A stretch of 64,000 bases of DNA from assembly GCA_026826555.1 (NCBI GenBank), contig JAKSZT010054011.1:597337-661336 (forward strand). Direction: 5' to 3'. The stretch is from Tolypeutes matacus. Taxonomy: Eukaryota > Chordata > Mammalia > Cingulata > Chlamyphoridae. Position numbers and translations under genes: made by a program. Below the pieces are notes generated by a model. The model saw only the letters and a program-made list of their open reading frames with translations, had not been told where the DNA came from and searched no databases. Positions 1-10,841 of this stretch are shown one piece after another. Position 1 is the stretch's first letter. Every line of letters begins with the position of its first letter.

Positions 1-933
1 AAAAAAAAAAAAAAAAAAAAGAAGACACTTTAAAAAATGAATTCCTGTCCTTAATTTAGTTTAATACTGAAAATCTGCCTCAAAACTGCAGATAGAACCC
101 TGAAGGGAAATTGATAAATGCAAGCAGACTGAGAGGATCCGCAAGGACCCTAGAAGGAACACTTTCTCCTTGGCTTTGTTTGACTGCTTGCTGGTGTGGT
201 TGTTTGGTTTTTCTCTTTATTTGTTATCTCTAGCTTTTCTTTCCTCTTTCCTCCCCCCTTTCTGTTTTCCTTCATTTTTTTTTTTTAATTTGGTGCTGCT
301 AGCTTAACTCTTCTTTGCTGTGCTTCTTCTTCAGTGATTTCCCATTCTCTATCTATATTGATATTGTATTCCAAGCTATCTCTTATCCTTCCTTCATCTC
401 TCTGCCTTCTGCTTTCTGTTGTGGCTCTTAGACACCACGTTTTTTTCATTAGCCCACAACTTAAGGGTGTCTATTTCTATTCTATCTATTTTGTTTTCTT
501 CTTTTTAAAATTAATATTAGCTTTTTCCTTTTAGCCCTCTCTTTACTCTTTCTCTCCCTCCTCATCATTCTAGCCTTCTAAATCATTATATATATATTAC
601 TCTATTTGGTTTCCCAATCCCTTGTAGGTACTCCACTTTTTTCCCTATTACTCTACACTGCCTACACAAGTTAAATATCCGTTTCACTAAGTCCCATTTG
701 GCCCCTCTTATAACTTTTATCAATATTACTATTATCCTTCTTCCTTTCTCACATCTTTTGATTCCTCTGGCACTAATTTTTTGTCTTCAAGGTATCATAG
801 AAAGAAGCCAGGAAACAAAATAAGAAGAAAAAGTGTCAAAGAGAAAACTTAACACACACACAGAACCACCAGCTAAATAAAACTCTAGAGGAGAGAGAGA
901 AGTTAATCAACTAAATAAACCCAGCAAGATAAA
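1..933 (+). other. 5' UTR-like leader of L1 copy 1
   Basis: Non-coding stretch that opens with about 20 A residues at the window edge, is strongly C/T-rich from about 180 to 780, and turns purine-rich just before ORF1, as L1 leaders do. It has none of the tandem units seen in the leader of L1 copy 2, so the two L1s carry different promoter types. The short open frames here have no recognisable product. Confidence 0.5.
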
Positions 934-1857
934 ATGATGACTAGAGGGCAACAAAAAATTACAAACCATACTGAGAAACAGGAAGACATGGACCACTCCA
1001 AAGAACAAACTGAAAACCAGGAATATATGCAGAACATCAAACAACTAATCAAAGATTACCAAACAAATATCATGAACCAACTTAATGAAGTGAAGGAAGA
1101 GATTGCGGATATAAAGAAGACACTGGGAGAACATACTGAAGAAATTGTAAACATACACAAAAAGATAACTGATATTATGGTGATCAATGGCACAATCCAA
1201 GAAATCAAAAGACACTGGATTCACATAACAACAGATTTGAACAGGCAGAAGAAAGAATTAGTGATGTGGAAGACAATACAGCTGAAATCAAACAGATAGT
1301 AGAACAGATAGACAAAAAAATAGAAAAAATCCAGCAGAGACTCAGGGTCTTAACTGACAACACAAAATGCACAAACATATGCATTATGGGTATCTCAGAA
1401 GGAGAAGAGAAGGGAAAGGGAACAGAAGGAGTGTTGAAGGAAATAATGGCTGAAAACTTCTCAACCCTATTGAGAGAGATGGATGTGCAGATCCATGAAG
1501 CAAAGTGCACCCCAAACAGTATAAATCCCAACAGGCCAACTCCAAGACATATACCTGTCAAAATGTCCAATGCTCAAGACAAGGAGAAAATACTCAAGGC
1601 AGAAAGAGAAAAGAAAACCATCACATACAAGGGAAGCACAATAAGATTAAGTGCTGATTTCTCATCTGAAACCATGAAGGAAAGAAGACAGTGGTATGAC
1701 ATAGTCAAAGTACTAAAAGAAAGAAACTTCCAGCCACAAATTCTCTATCCAACAAAACTGGCATTCAAAAAATGATGGAGAGTTCAAAATATCCACAGAT
1801 AAACAGAAATTAGAGAGTATGTCAATAAGAAACCTGCACTTCAAGAAATACTAAAGG
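934..1857 (+). pseudogene. L1 copy 1 ORF1 (RNA-binding chaperone), broken
   Basis: ORF1p is the trimeric nucleic-acid chaperone that coats L1 RNA. The remnant starts MMTRGQQKITNH at 934 and has a lysine/glutamate-rich stretch consistent with the N-terminal coiled coil. Near 1266-1299 the frame shifts. The second frame holds the RRM-like core (NICIMGISEGEEKGKG, about 1372-1425) and the C-terminal domain (LSADFSSETMKERRQW, about 1650-1695). The second frame stops at 1775, and homology to the usual tail continues out of frame to about 1857. The start is chosen because ORF1 in copies 2 and 3 begins with the matching MPRxxQKI sequence. Disrupted, not functional. Confidence 0.85.
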
Positions 1858-1977
1858 AAGTTCTACAAGTTGAAAGGAAAAATCAAGGAAAAGAGAGTTG
1901 GAGGAGAGTTTAAAAATAACTAAAAAGACAAAAACAGAAACAGAACAACATATGAAAGACATTAACCCAAAGAAAAT

Positions 1978-4900
1978 ATGGCTGAAGTAAGAAATTTGTT
2001 GCGAGTAATAACACTGAATGTTAATGGATTAAATTCACCACTCAAGAGACACAGATTGGCAGAATGGATAAAGAAATATGATCCATCTATATGCTGTCTA
2101 CAAGAAACCCACCTTCGACCCAGGGATTCAAGGGGGCTGAAAGTAAATGGCTGGAAAACAGTTTTACAAGCTAACAATAGCCAAAAAAGGGCAGGAACAG
2201 CAATTCTAATATCAGACAAAATAGACTTTAAATGCAAAACTATTGTAAGAGACAAAGATGGACACTATATATTATTAAAAGGGTAATCTCTCAAGAAGAG
2301 AGAACAATCATAAACATTTATGCACTTAATCAGGGTGCCACAAAATACATGAGGCAAACTCTGGAAAAGTTAAGTGGAGAAATAAATGCCTCTACAATTA
2401 TAGCGGGGGACTTTAATACACCATTATCATCATTAGACAGAACATCTAGACAGAGAATCAACAAAGAAACAAAGACTCTCAACAATACATTAGAGGACCT
2501 GGACTTAATAGACATATACAGAACACTACACCCAAATACAGCAGGATTTACTTTCTTCTCAAGTGCACATGGATCATACTCCAAGATAGACCACATGTTA
2601 GGCCACAGAACAACTCTCAATGAATTCAGAAAGATTGAGATTATACAAAGTAATTTCACTGATCACAATGGAATGAAATTGTAAATCACTAAGGGCCAGA
2701 GAAACCGGTTAGGCACAAGGATATGGAAGTTAAACAACACACTCTTAGACAAACAGTGGGTCAAGGAGAAAATCTCAAAAGAATTCAGTAACTACCTTGA
2801 AACTAATGAAAACAATAACACAACATATTAAAACCTATGGGAAGCAGCAAAAGCAGTCCTGAGAAGGAAGTTCATAGCCATAAATACATATATAAAAAAG
2901 AAGAAAGAGTTCAAATTGAAGACCTAACTGCACACTTGGAGGAATTGGAAAAACAACAACAAACTAAACCTAAAGGAAGTAGAAAGAAGGAAATAACAAA
3001 GATTAGAGCAGAACTAAATGAAATATAGAATAAGAAAGCACTAGGGAAAAAAACAAACAAACAAAAAACCAAAAGCTGGTTCTTTGAAAATATCAATAAA
3101 ATTGACAAACCCTTAGCCAGACTAACAAAGAAAAAAAGAGAACAGATGCAAATACACAAAATAAGGAATGAGCAAGGGGATATCACTACTGACCCCACAG
3201 AAATAAAGAGTATCATAAGAGGATACTTTGAAAAATTATATGCCAACAAGAATGATAATTTAGAGGAAATGGACAAGTTTCTAGAAATGCACAAACAACC
3301 TACATTGATGAAAGAAGAAATTGATGAACTCAACAGTCCAATTACAGGTAAAGAGAGAGAATCAGTCATCAAAAACCTCCCAACTAAGAAGAACCCAGGA
3401 CCAGATGGCTTCACAGCTGAATTCTACCAAACATTCTGGAAAGAGCTAACACCAATTCTACTTAAGCTCTTCCAAAAAATAGAAGTAGAAGGAATATTGT
3501 GCCTAACTCATTCTATGATGCCAACATTACCCTAATACCAAAACCAAAGATACCACTAGAAAGGAAAACTACAGACCAATTTCTCTAATGAACCTAGATG
3601 CTAAAATTCTCAACAAAATACTTGCTAATTGCATTCAACAACATATCAAAAGGATTATACACCATGACCAAGTGGGTTTCATCCCTGGTATGCAAAGATG
3701 GTTCAATATAAGAAAATCAATCAATGTAATACACCACATAAACATATTGAAAGAAAAAAATCACATGATCATCTCTATAGATGCAGAAAAAGCATTCGAC
3801 AAAATACAGCACGCTTTCCTGATAAAAACACCGCAAAAGATAGGAATAGAAGGAAACTTTCTCAATATGATAAAGGGTATATATGAAAAACCCAAAGCTA
3901 ACATCATCTTCAATGGTGAAATCCTAAAAGCCTTCCCTCTGAGAATGGGAACAAGGCAAGGATGCCCACTATCACCACTCCTATTTAACATTACCTTAGA
4001 AGTACTTGCTCAAGCACTGTGACAAGAAAAGGATATAAAAGGCATCCAGATTGGAAAAGAAGAAGTAAAACTTTCATTATTTGCAGACGACATGATCCTA
4101 TACATAGAAAGCCCAGAGAAATCTACAACAAAGCTTCTAGAAATTATAAAGGAGTTCAGTAATGTTGCAGGCTATAATATCAATGCTCAAAAATCAGTAA
4201 CATTTCTGTACACCAATAATGAGCAATCGGAGGAGGAAATCAAGAAAAAAAAAATGCCATTTACAATAGTAACTAACAGAATCAAATACCTAGGAAGAAA
4301 TTTAAAGATGTAAAGGACTTATATACAGAAAACTACATAACACTGTTAAAGGAAATCAAAGAAGACTTAAATAAATGGAAAAATATTCCATGTTCATGGA
4401 TAGGAAGACTAAACATCATCAAGATGTCTATCCTACCCAAACTAATCTACAGATTTAATGCAATCCCAATAAAAATCAACACTATATTTTTTAAGGAACT
4501 GGAAAAACTAACTACAAAATATATTTGGAAAGATAAGAGGCCCTGAATTGCCAAAGACATATTGAAAAAGAAAAATGAAGTTGGAGGTAACACATTACTG
4601 GACTTTAAAACATATTACAAAGTTACAGTGATCAAAACTGCATGGTATTGGCACAAGGATAGACCTACTGACAAATGGAACCGAAGTGAGAGTTCTTATA
4701 TAGATCCTTGCATATACAGTCATCTGATTTTCGACAAGGCTACCAAGCCCACTCAGTTGGGAGAGAATGGCCTCTTTAACAAGTGGTGCTTGGAGAACTG
4801 GATATCCATATCCAAAAGAATGAGAGAAGAATACCATCTCACACCTTATACAAAAATCAACTCAAGATGGATCAAAGATCTAATATAAAAGCCAAAACCA

Positions 4901-5801
4901 TAAAGACCTTGGAAGATAATGTAGGGAAGCATCTACAGGACCTTGTAATAGGAAATGGTTTCATGAACTTGACAGCCAAAGCACGAGCAGCAAGAGAAAA
5001 AATAGATAAATGAGATCTCCTCAAAATTAAAAAACTTCTGCACCTCAAAGGATGTTATTAAGAAAATAAAAAGGCAGCCTACCCAATGGGAGAAAATATT
5101 TGGCAACCATATATCTGATAAGAGCCTAATATCCTGCATATATAAAGAAATCCTACACCTTGAAAATAAAAAGACAAACAACCCATTTAAAAAATGGGCA
5201 AGTGAACTGAAAAGACACTTCTCCAAGGAAGAAATGCAAACGGCTAAAAAGCACATGAAAAAATGCTTGACATCGTTTGCTATCAGGGAAATGCAAATCA
5301 AAACTACAATGAGATACCATTTTACACCCATCAGAATGGCAGCTATTAAAAAAAACAGCAGAATATAAGTGTTGGAGAGGATGTGGAGGAATCAGAACCC
5401 TCATCCACTGCTGGTGGGATTGTGGAATGGTCCAGCCACTGTGGAGGACAGTTTGGCAGTTCCTCAGAAAACTAACAATAGATCTTCTGTATGATCCAGT
5501 AATTCCACTGCTGGGTATAGACCCAGAAGAACTGAAAGCAAAGACACAAACAGATATATGCACACCAATGTTCATAGTGGCTTTGTTCACAATTGCCAAA
5601 AGTTGGAATCAGCCCCGGTGTCCATCAACAGACGAACGGATAAACAAAATGTGGTACATACATACAATGGAATATTACTCAGCTGTAAGAAGGAATAAAG
5701 TGCTAACACACGGAATAATGTGGATGAATCTTGAAGACCTTATGTTGAGTAAAGCAAGCCAGGCATTGAAGGATGAGCAATATATGACCTCACTGATTTG
5801 A
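1978..5801 (+). pseudogene. L1 copy 1 ORF2 (endonuclease-reverse transcriptase), broken
   Basis: ORF2p nicks the target and reverse-transcribes L1 RNA. The apurinic-endonuclease-like domain (1978-2690) shows NVNGLNSPLKRHR, the catalytic QETHL, GDFNTPLS (about 2405-2428) and TDHNGMKL near 2658. The RT domain shows [14 protein letters not shown] (about 3398), GFIPGMQ (about 3675), [11 protein letters not shown] (about 3779), [10 protein letters not shown] (about 3948) and the catalytic FADD at 4080-4091. The C-terminal part ends with MEYYSAVRRNK and LEDLMLSKASQ. Frame changes occur near 2280, 2690, 3535, 4022-4092 (a stop), 4313 and 4888. About 3.8 kb, full length for the family, so this is decay without large deletion. 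Confidence 0.92.
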
Positions 5802-6540
5802 ACTGAGGAAAGTGAGCAGTCTCTGAGAACCATTGTCTGAAAGATAGGTTAACAAGGGAGAGAAAGATAAGAGTAGGTTTTGAGCCATCACCCATATGGA
5901 CATAATCTATGGTAAAGGGATAGAGTATAGTTGCATATTGAAGGATAGGACAGATGGGTAGTGATATTACTGGGTTTGGGGTGCAGGGTTGACAGGTGGG
6001 TAGATTAGGGAGGGCAGATTGGAATACCCAGGGCATGTAACTATGAATCTTGTCATGCCATGAGTCAAGATGGGAGTGTCATATGCCCCAGGGGGATGGG
6101 GAGGAAGGAACAGTTAAGATTAAAAGGGGTATTTAGTGGTCATGGGAAAGGATTTTCATTTCCTTACAGTAATGGACACAGGACATGGTAAATATCATCA
6201 AAAATTATTAAACTTTACCGTCTAAATTGTAAACTATACTGTAAACCATTGACAATGTTTAGTTGCTATATTTTACTATCTGTATAACAGTTATAACAAT
6301 GGTAACATCCATAAAAAAAAAAAAAAAGGTTTTAATATGGGGTGGGGAAGGGGGAGGGAAGTTGGGTATGTGGGAGTCTCTAGTATTTCATGTGTGGCTT
6401 TGCTGTGACCTAAAACTTCTTTGAAAATTAATTGAAAGTTTGGGAGACACTGGAGAATGAGAGGGGGACGGTGTCATGGTACACTGGACATCTGATAATA
6501 CAGTGATAAAAGGAAAAAAGAATAATTTTTTAAAAAAGGA
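5802..6540 (+). other. L1 copy 1 proximal 3' UTR
   Basis: A purine/G-rich non-coding block directly after the ORF2 stop, as in mammalian L1 3' UTRs. It contains an A-run near 6313-6328 followed by G-rich sequence (ggggtggggaagggggaggg at 6340-6359) and ends in an A/T-rich stretch near 6520-6540. No gene seen. Confidence 0.6.
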
Positions 6541-7489
6541 TTTTTTTTTGTTTTTTTCCCATTTTTTTGAATGTCCCAATCTGCTAATTATATTTTATTT
6601 TTAATTTAGTTTTTTTTTTCTTCTGAGTTTCCTTGTACTTATCTCTTGCATTTAAGCTTATCATTATTATTTCTTTTTCCTATTAATTTTATTTGGTTAT
6701 TATATGGGCTTTATGTTCAAGGAAGGTTTAGATCACAGAAGGGTTACAATGGCGGCTGCAGAGGAGCATTGGTGGAGGGTGTCTGGGATGGGGGATTCAT
6801 GGGAGTAAGTTCATCCGAATATACATGAAAGATATATAGATTTTTTTCAAATGATCAAGGAATGGGGCATGGACACAGTGGGTAGACAATCACTCAATAA
6901 ATGAGGGAATCTTAATTTCCAGCCTGGAGAGCTCTGCCACATTCTCCAAGGGAGCAGCAACAGTCCCCTGAGTGCAGGGGCAGTGTCTGGCAAAAGAGGA
7001 TGGCCCACTGATGGGTTCTTGTTATTGATGACTAGCCTTATGAGTCTTTGCTCTTGTAATTGAAACTTGGCCTACTGATATGGGGTGCCAAAGGGTTGCC
7101 ACCTGAGAGCCTCCTTGTTGCTCAAATGTGGCCACTCTCTAAGCCAAACTTAGCATATGAATGCATTACCTTCCCCCCAACATGGGACATGACTCCCAGG
7201 GATGAGCCTCCCTGGCAATGAGGGATTAATACCAAGTGCCAACTGGCAACACAATTGGAAAAAGACCTTGAATACAAGGGGGAAAATGTAAAGACAAATG
7301 AGTTCATGTGGCTAAGAGACTTCAAAGAGAGTCGGGAGGTCATCCCCGAGGTAACGCTTACGCACACCTCAGTAGGATCTCACAGAATAGCAAAGTGGAT
7401 ATCACCCTACACAGAGGGGCTCCTGAGGGCTCTGGAGACACCCAGGTCCTATATAAGGGGGGATAGCCCCAGAGATTGATGCCTTATCA

Positions 7490-8200
7490 GTGGGCTCTAC
7501 TTTGGAATCTGTGCTCCTGAGAGTGACAGAGTTGGACTCAAATAAGTCCTCCCTGCACATGGTCCAACAGTCCCTTCTATTCAAACCTATATGTGATGCT
7601 GGAGTTTTTAGGTGTACTTCCAGAGACTGGAGCCTCTGGCCTACCTATGTGCCAGCCATGCCTGGAATCTCGGTGGAGCTGCAACTCCTACCCTACAGCT
7701 CAATGGACTCATCCAAGTCACCTGGCGAGGAGACGACAGTGGGCAATGGCCATCCCAGGGAATGGAGAGGGCCTGCAGCTGCAATCAGGATAATCCCATC
7801 CACCGTATCTATGGTATATAAGCGCCCTCTCACTTGGAGGTGGAGTGGACGTCACCTTCTTAGTCCCTCAGGATTGGGGGAAGAGCTATGGACTAGAGTG
7901 GACTTAATGATATTCTATTGTAGACATATTGTGATTCAAGCAATGGAAGAAATTATAACAGAGAAGTGGAGCTGGTGGCCACTGGATGCTTTCGGGGCAG
8001 GGAGGGGAAGGGCCATTGAAAAACAGGGGCTTTTTTGGGACTTGGGGGTTGTCCTGAGTGGCGTTGCGGCGACAGATGTAGACCATTTTACATCAGCATA
8101 TACCATGCAGAACTGTATGGGAGAGAGTGTGGTCTATGATGTGAACTGTGTTCTATGCTTGGTGGCAAGGCCCCAGGATGTGTATATCCATTACGGGTGA
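7490..8200 (+). other. 236-codon open frame inside L1 3' block B; function unknown
   Basis: This is the longest open frame in the window and it lies entirely in block B, downstream of ORF2. The predicted product begins MGSTLESVLLRVTELDS and is not a protein I recognise. It has scattered tryptophans and cysteines, no signal peptide, and no obvious membrane segment or domain motif. The first about 60 codons can be aligned in the same frame with the inverted copies (25503-25321, reading TLEFVLPSMTELDS, and about 39500-39380). That may only reflect DNA homology, because the copies have stops further on. Most likely a chance or relic open frame. Confidence 0.25.
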
Positions 8201-8316
8201 TGTGCCACATTGATGAAGGATGTTTGTGTGGGATGTTGTGGGAGGTGTGGGAGGTAGGGAACATGGGAATCCCTGTAATTTCTGTGTAATATCTAGGTAA
8301 TCTAAGCACCTTTTAA

Positions 8317-8333
8317 AATATATATATATATAA
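8317..8333. repeat. (TA)n microsatellite
   Basis: Alternating AT run at the 3' edge of block B; further TATA-rich sequence follows to about 8385. Confidence 0.8.
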
Positions 8334-8335
8334 AA

Positions 8336-9179
8336 TACATTTTGTATACGCAAATGCACATATATGCATATATATTTATATATCATTTTACAAATATTGG
8401 TATGTATTGAGAAAATTTTGATTTTTACCCACAATTTAAAAAAAAAAAAAACAGAAACCATTAAATACCCCATTTGCTCTGTCATCATTGGTATCACCTC
8501 TGTAAACACCACAGACTTATTTTCAGTGGCTGCACTCCTTCAGATCTGAGAACCAAGTTGAGGGGCATTCTGCTGTCTGGGCTCTCCTCTGTTCATCAGT
8601 GTTTTGATTAAAGCCATTCAGAGGCCACTTTCTTTAAGTGGAACAGACTGAAGCCTTGACTAACCAGCCCTGATCCTTGAAAAGTGAAGAGTAACCATTT
8701 CTGCTGGATTCACACATTACTTCTTGGCTCTGCAAAAGGGAAGGATGCCATTTTCTACTGAAATTACACCTGATTACAGATTATCACACCACTGCTCAGT
8801 AGACCGTTTCCCTTTGCTTATGTGCCTTAAGGTGGTGTGTCATCAAAAAGAAGGCAACTGAAGAGAGGGGCAGGTTTAACCTTGATATCTAAATTTCAAC
8901 TGAATAGGCTAAAACTCCTAAATTACTATGGGCCCAGAGGTGTAGCTTAAAGGCAGGTCACAGTTTTAGGGATTCATCAATGCCCTCCACTTTCCATAAA
9001 GTAAGAGGGTGAAAGATGTGTACAGGCTGGAGATATAATATGACTTTTCAATGCTTTTACTTATTTTTATCAGATCTTACATAGCAAATATATGGACAAA
9101 TGATGGACAGGACAATTTTATATTATCATCCATCTGTTGAGATGATATGAGAGAAAAGAGCTTTAGGGGAGGTTTTAAA
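8336..9179. other. No gene recognised (apparently unique DNA)
   Basis: A/T-rich at first with an A-run near 8438, then mixed-composition sequence without open frames of note, recognisable repeats or splice-like exons. It separates L1 copy 1 from the older L1 fragment that begins near 9180. Confidence 0.5.
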
Positions 9180-9920
9180 AATCCTTAATTTCCATGTGTT
9201 TGAAGATTTTCCTGTTGTCTTTCTGTTATTGACAGAATGTAATTTAATTGTGGTCAGAGGACATACTCTTGAGGATTTAAATTATTTTATATTAGTTAAA
9301 ATCTGTTTTATCACCCAGGATATGGTCTATCTTGGTGACTCATGGGCACATGAGAAGAAGATATTAAGGCACTGCTATTGTTGGGTGGAGTGTTCTATAA
9401 ATGTCAATTTCATTCTGTTGGTTGATGGTTATGTTGATCTCTTCTTTATTCTTGCTGATTTTCTGTCAGATACTTCCATCAATTGCTTAGAGTGAGATGC
9501 AGAATTCACCAACTATAATTATGGGTTTGTCTAGTCCTCCTTTTCCTCTATCAGTTTTTGTTTCACATATTTTACAGTTCTGTTGTTTGGTACCTCCAAA
9601 TTTAGCATTGCCATATCATCTTGATTACTGACCCTTTTATTGTTATATAATGTCCCACTCTGTCTCTAATCACTTTCTATGCCCCAAAGTATACATTATC
9701 TGATATTAATATAGCTACTCCTCCTGTCTTTTGATTGTTTGTACCTTATATCTTATCCCATCCAACTTAACTATGTTATATTTGAAGTGAGTTTCTTGGA
9801 GGGTATATAGTTGGGTCTTGATTTTTACACATTCTGCCATTATATATCTTTTTGTCATATTTATGCCGTTTACATTTATACTAATTATTGATATATTAGG
9901 GCTTAAGCCAGCCATTTTGT
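9180..9920 (-). mobile_element. Old L1 fragment, ORF2 endonuclease region
   Basis: On the minus strand the frame 9915-9715 reads like the start of L1 ORF2, with INVNGIN and LQETHF motifs of the endonuclease domain. Homology continues out of frame to about 9180. It is more diverged than copies 1-3 and so older. It is cut on its 5' side (at about 9920-9940) where the tail of L1 copy 2 begins. Confidence 0.75.
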
Positions 9921-9945
9921 TTGTTTTCTATTGGTTTCTTTTTCT

Positions 9946-10841
9946 TTTTTTAACAAATCAATTTTATTGATGTGCATTAATAAAGCATAACTCCTTCCAA
10001 AGTATATAATCAATGGTATTTGGTATAATCACATAGTTGTGCATTCATCACTTCAATCATTATTAGAGCATTTTCATTATTCCAATAATAATAATATTAA
10101 AAAAACAAACCACAAAAACTCATCACCTCTCATTCTCTCTGTGCTTCCCCTACTGTTCATTGCTGCTATTCTGTTTCCTTCTCTCTAGTTCATTTGTATT
10201 TATATTTTGTAAAAACAGTATTGTATATGGCAATATTATCCATATTCATATTTCACATGAGTTTTTACTATACAATACAGTTCCATTTTACATTTTTTAG
10301 ATTTCTTCTAGTAATATACATGTTCTTAGACTTTCCCTTTCAACCACTGTCATACCCATATAATAGCTCTGCTAGTTACATACACTATTATATGTATTCA
10401 CCATTTCTTTTTTTTTTTAATGTTGTAAGATTTTTTTTTTTTAAGAGTTATTTTTATTTTTTTATCCCCTCCTTGCTGCTTGTGCTCGCTGTGTCTATTT
10501 GCTTTGCGTTTTTCTGTGTCTCCCTTTTGTTGCGTCATCTTGCTGTACCAGCTCACTGCACCACATGGGCCATCAGCTTACCGCACAGTGTGGGCCTGCT
10601 TACCTTCACCAGGAGGCCCCGGGAATCGAACCCAGGGCCTCCCACATGGTAAACGGGAGCCCAACCAATTGAGCCACAGCCGCTTCCCACTATTTCTTTT
10701 TATTTCCAAAGAATTGCAAAGAATGTTTTTACTAATTCTGCACAGATTAAACCTCAGCATCCCATTCTTTGCCCTCATTCTATTTTTCTGGTGATCTGTG
10801 TTCTAATTATTAATCCCATGAGTTTAAGCAGTATATTTAGT
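9946..10841 (-). other. L1 copy 2 3' UTR and tail ('A' block)
   Basis: The minus-strand sequence after ORF2. Its last about 400 bp (9946-10350) form the 'A' tail block, which recurs inverted at 24216-24630 and 43976-44187. Here the ORF2 stop leads to block A with no block B between, unlike the composite 3' ends elsewhere in the window. Confidence 0.8.
10412..10688 (-). mobile_element. DAS-type SINE (armadillo tRNA-derived)
   Basis: On the minus strand the head is tRNA-like, with an A box (tggctcaattgg, 10676-10665) and a B box (ggttcgattcc, 10632-10622). A GC-rich body follows and the tail is A-rich (the T-run at 10412-10442 on the plus strand). The flanks form a 12-bp target-site duplication (10400-10411 and 10689-10700, 11 of 12 matching), showing L1-type insertion into the 3' UTR of L1 copy 2. 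This family is known from armadillos and is the main clue to the host. Confidence 0.92.

Larger units (their letters stand above)
1..8335 (+). mobile_element. LINE-1 copy 1 (xenarthran L1), 5' end at or beyond window edge
   Basis: The order is that of an L1: a pyrimidine-rich leader, an ORF1 remnant, an ORF2 remnant and a long A/G-rich 3' UTR. Both ORFs match L1 proteins but are broken by frameshifts, so the copy cannot move itself. The 3' boundary is uncertain. An A-run at about 6313-6328 could be the tail, but the sequence continues into a further 1.8-kb block (6560-8335) that recurs next to other L1 tails in this window, so I take the element to run to about 8335. No clear target-site duplication is visible because the left end lies at the window edge. 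Confidence 0.8.
6560..8335 (+). mobile_element. Distal L1 3'-UTR block 'B' (recurrent in the window)
   Basis: Parts of this block recur inverted at 24631-26072, 39352-39705 and 44188-45265. Shared landmarks include the stretches around 7175-7215, 7300-7350 and 7490-7560. In two of these places it lies directly next to a typical L1 3' tail, which makes it part of a xenarthran L1 3' region rather than host unique DNA. It ends in an A/T-rich run at 8310-8335. Family assignment comes from its partners; I cannot give a library name. Confidence 0.6.

Noticed and set aside
9196..9495. 99-codon plus-strand frame
   Set aside because: Antisense of an old L1 ORF2 fragment.
10569..10676. A functional tRNA gene
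   Set aside because: The A and B boxes belong to a SINE head with a poly(A) tail and target duplication; no cloverleaf is intact.
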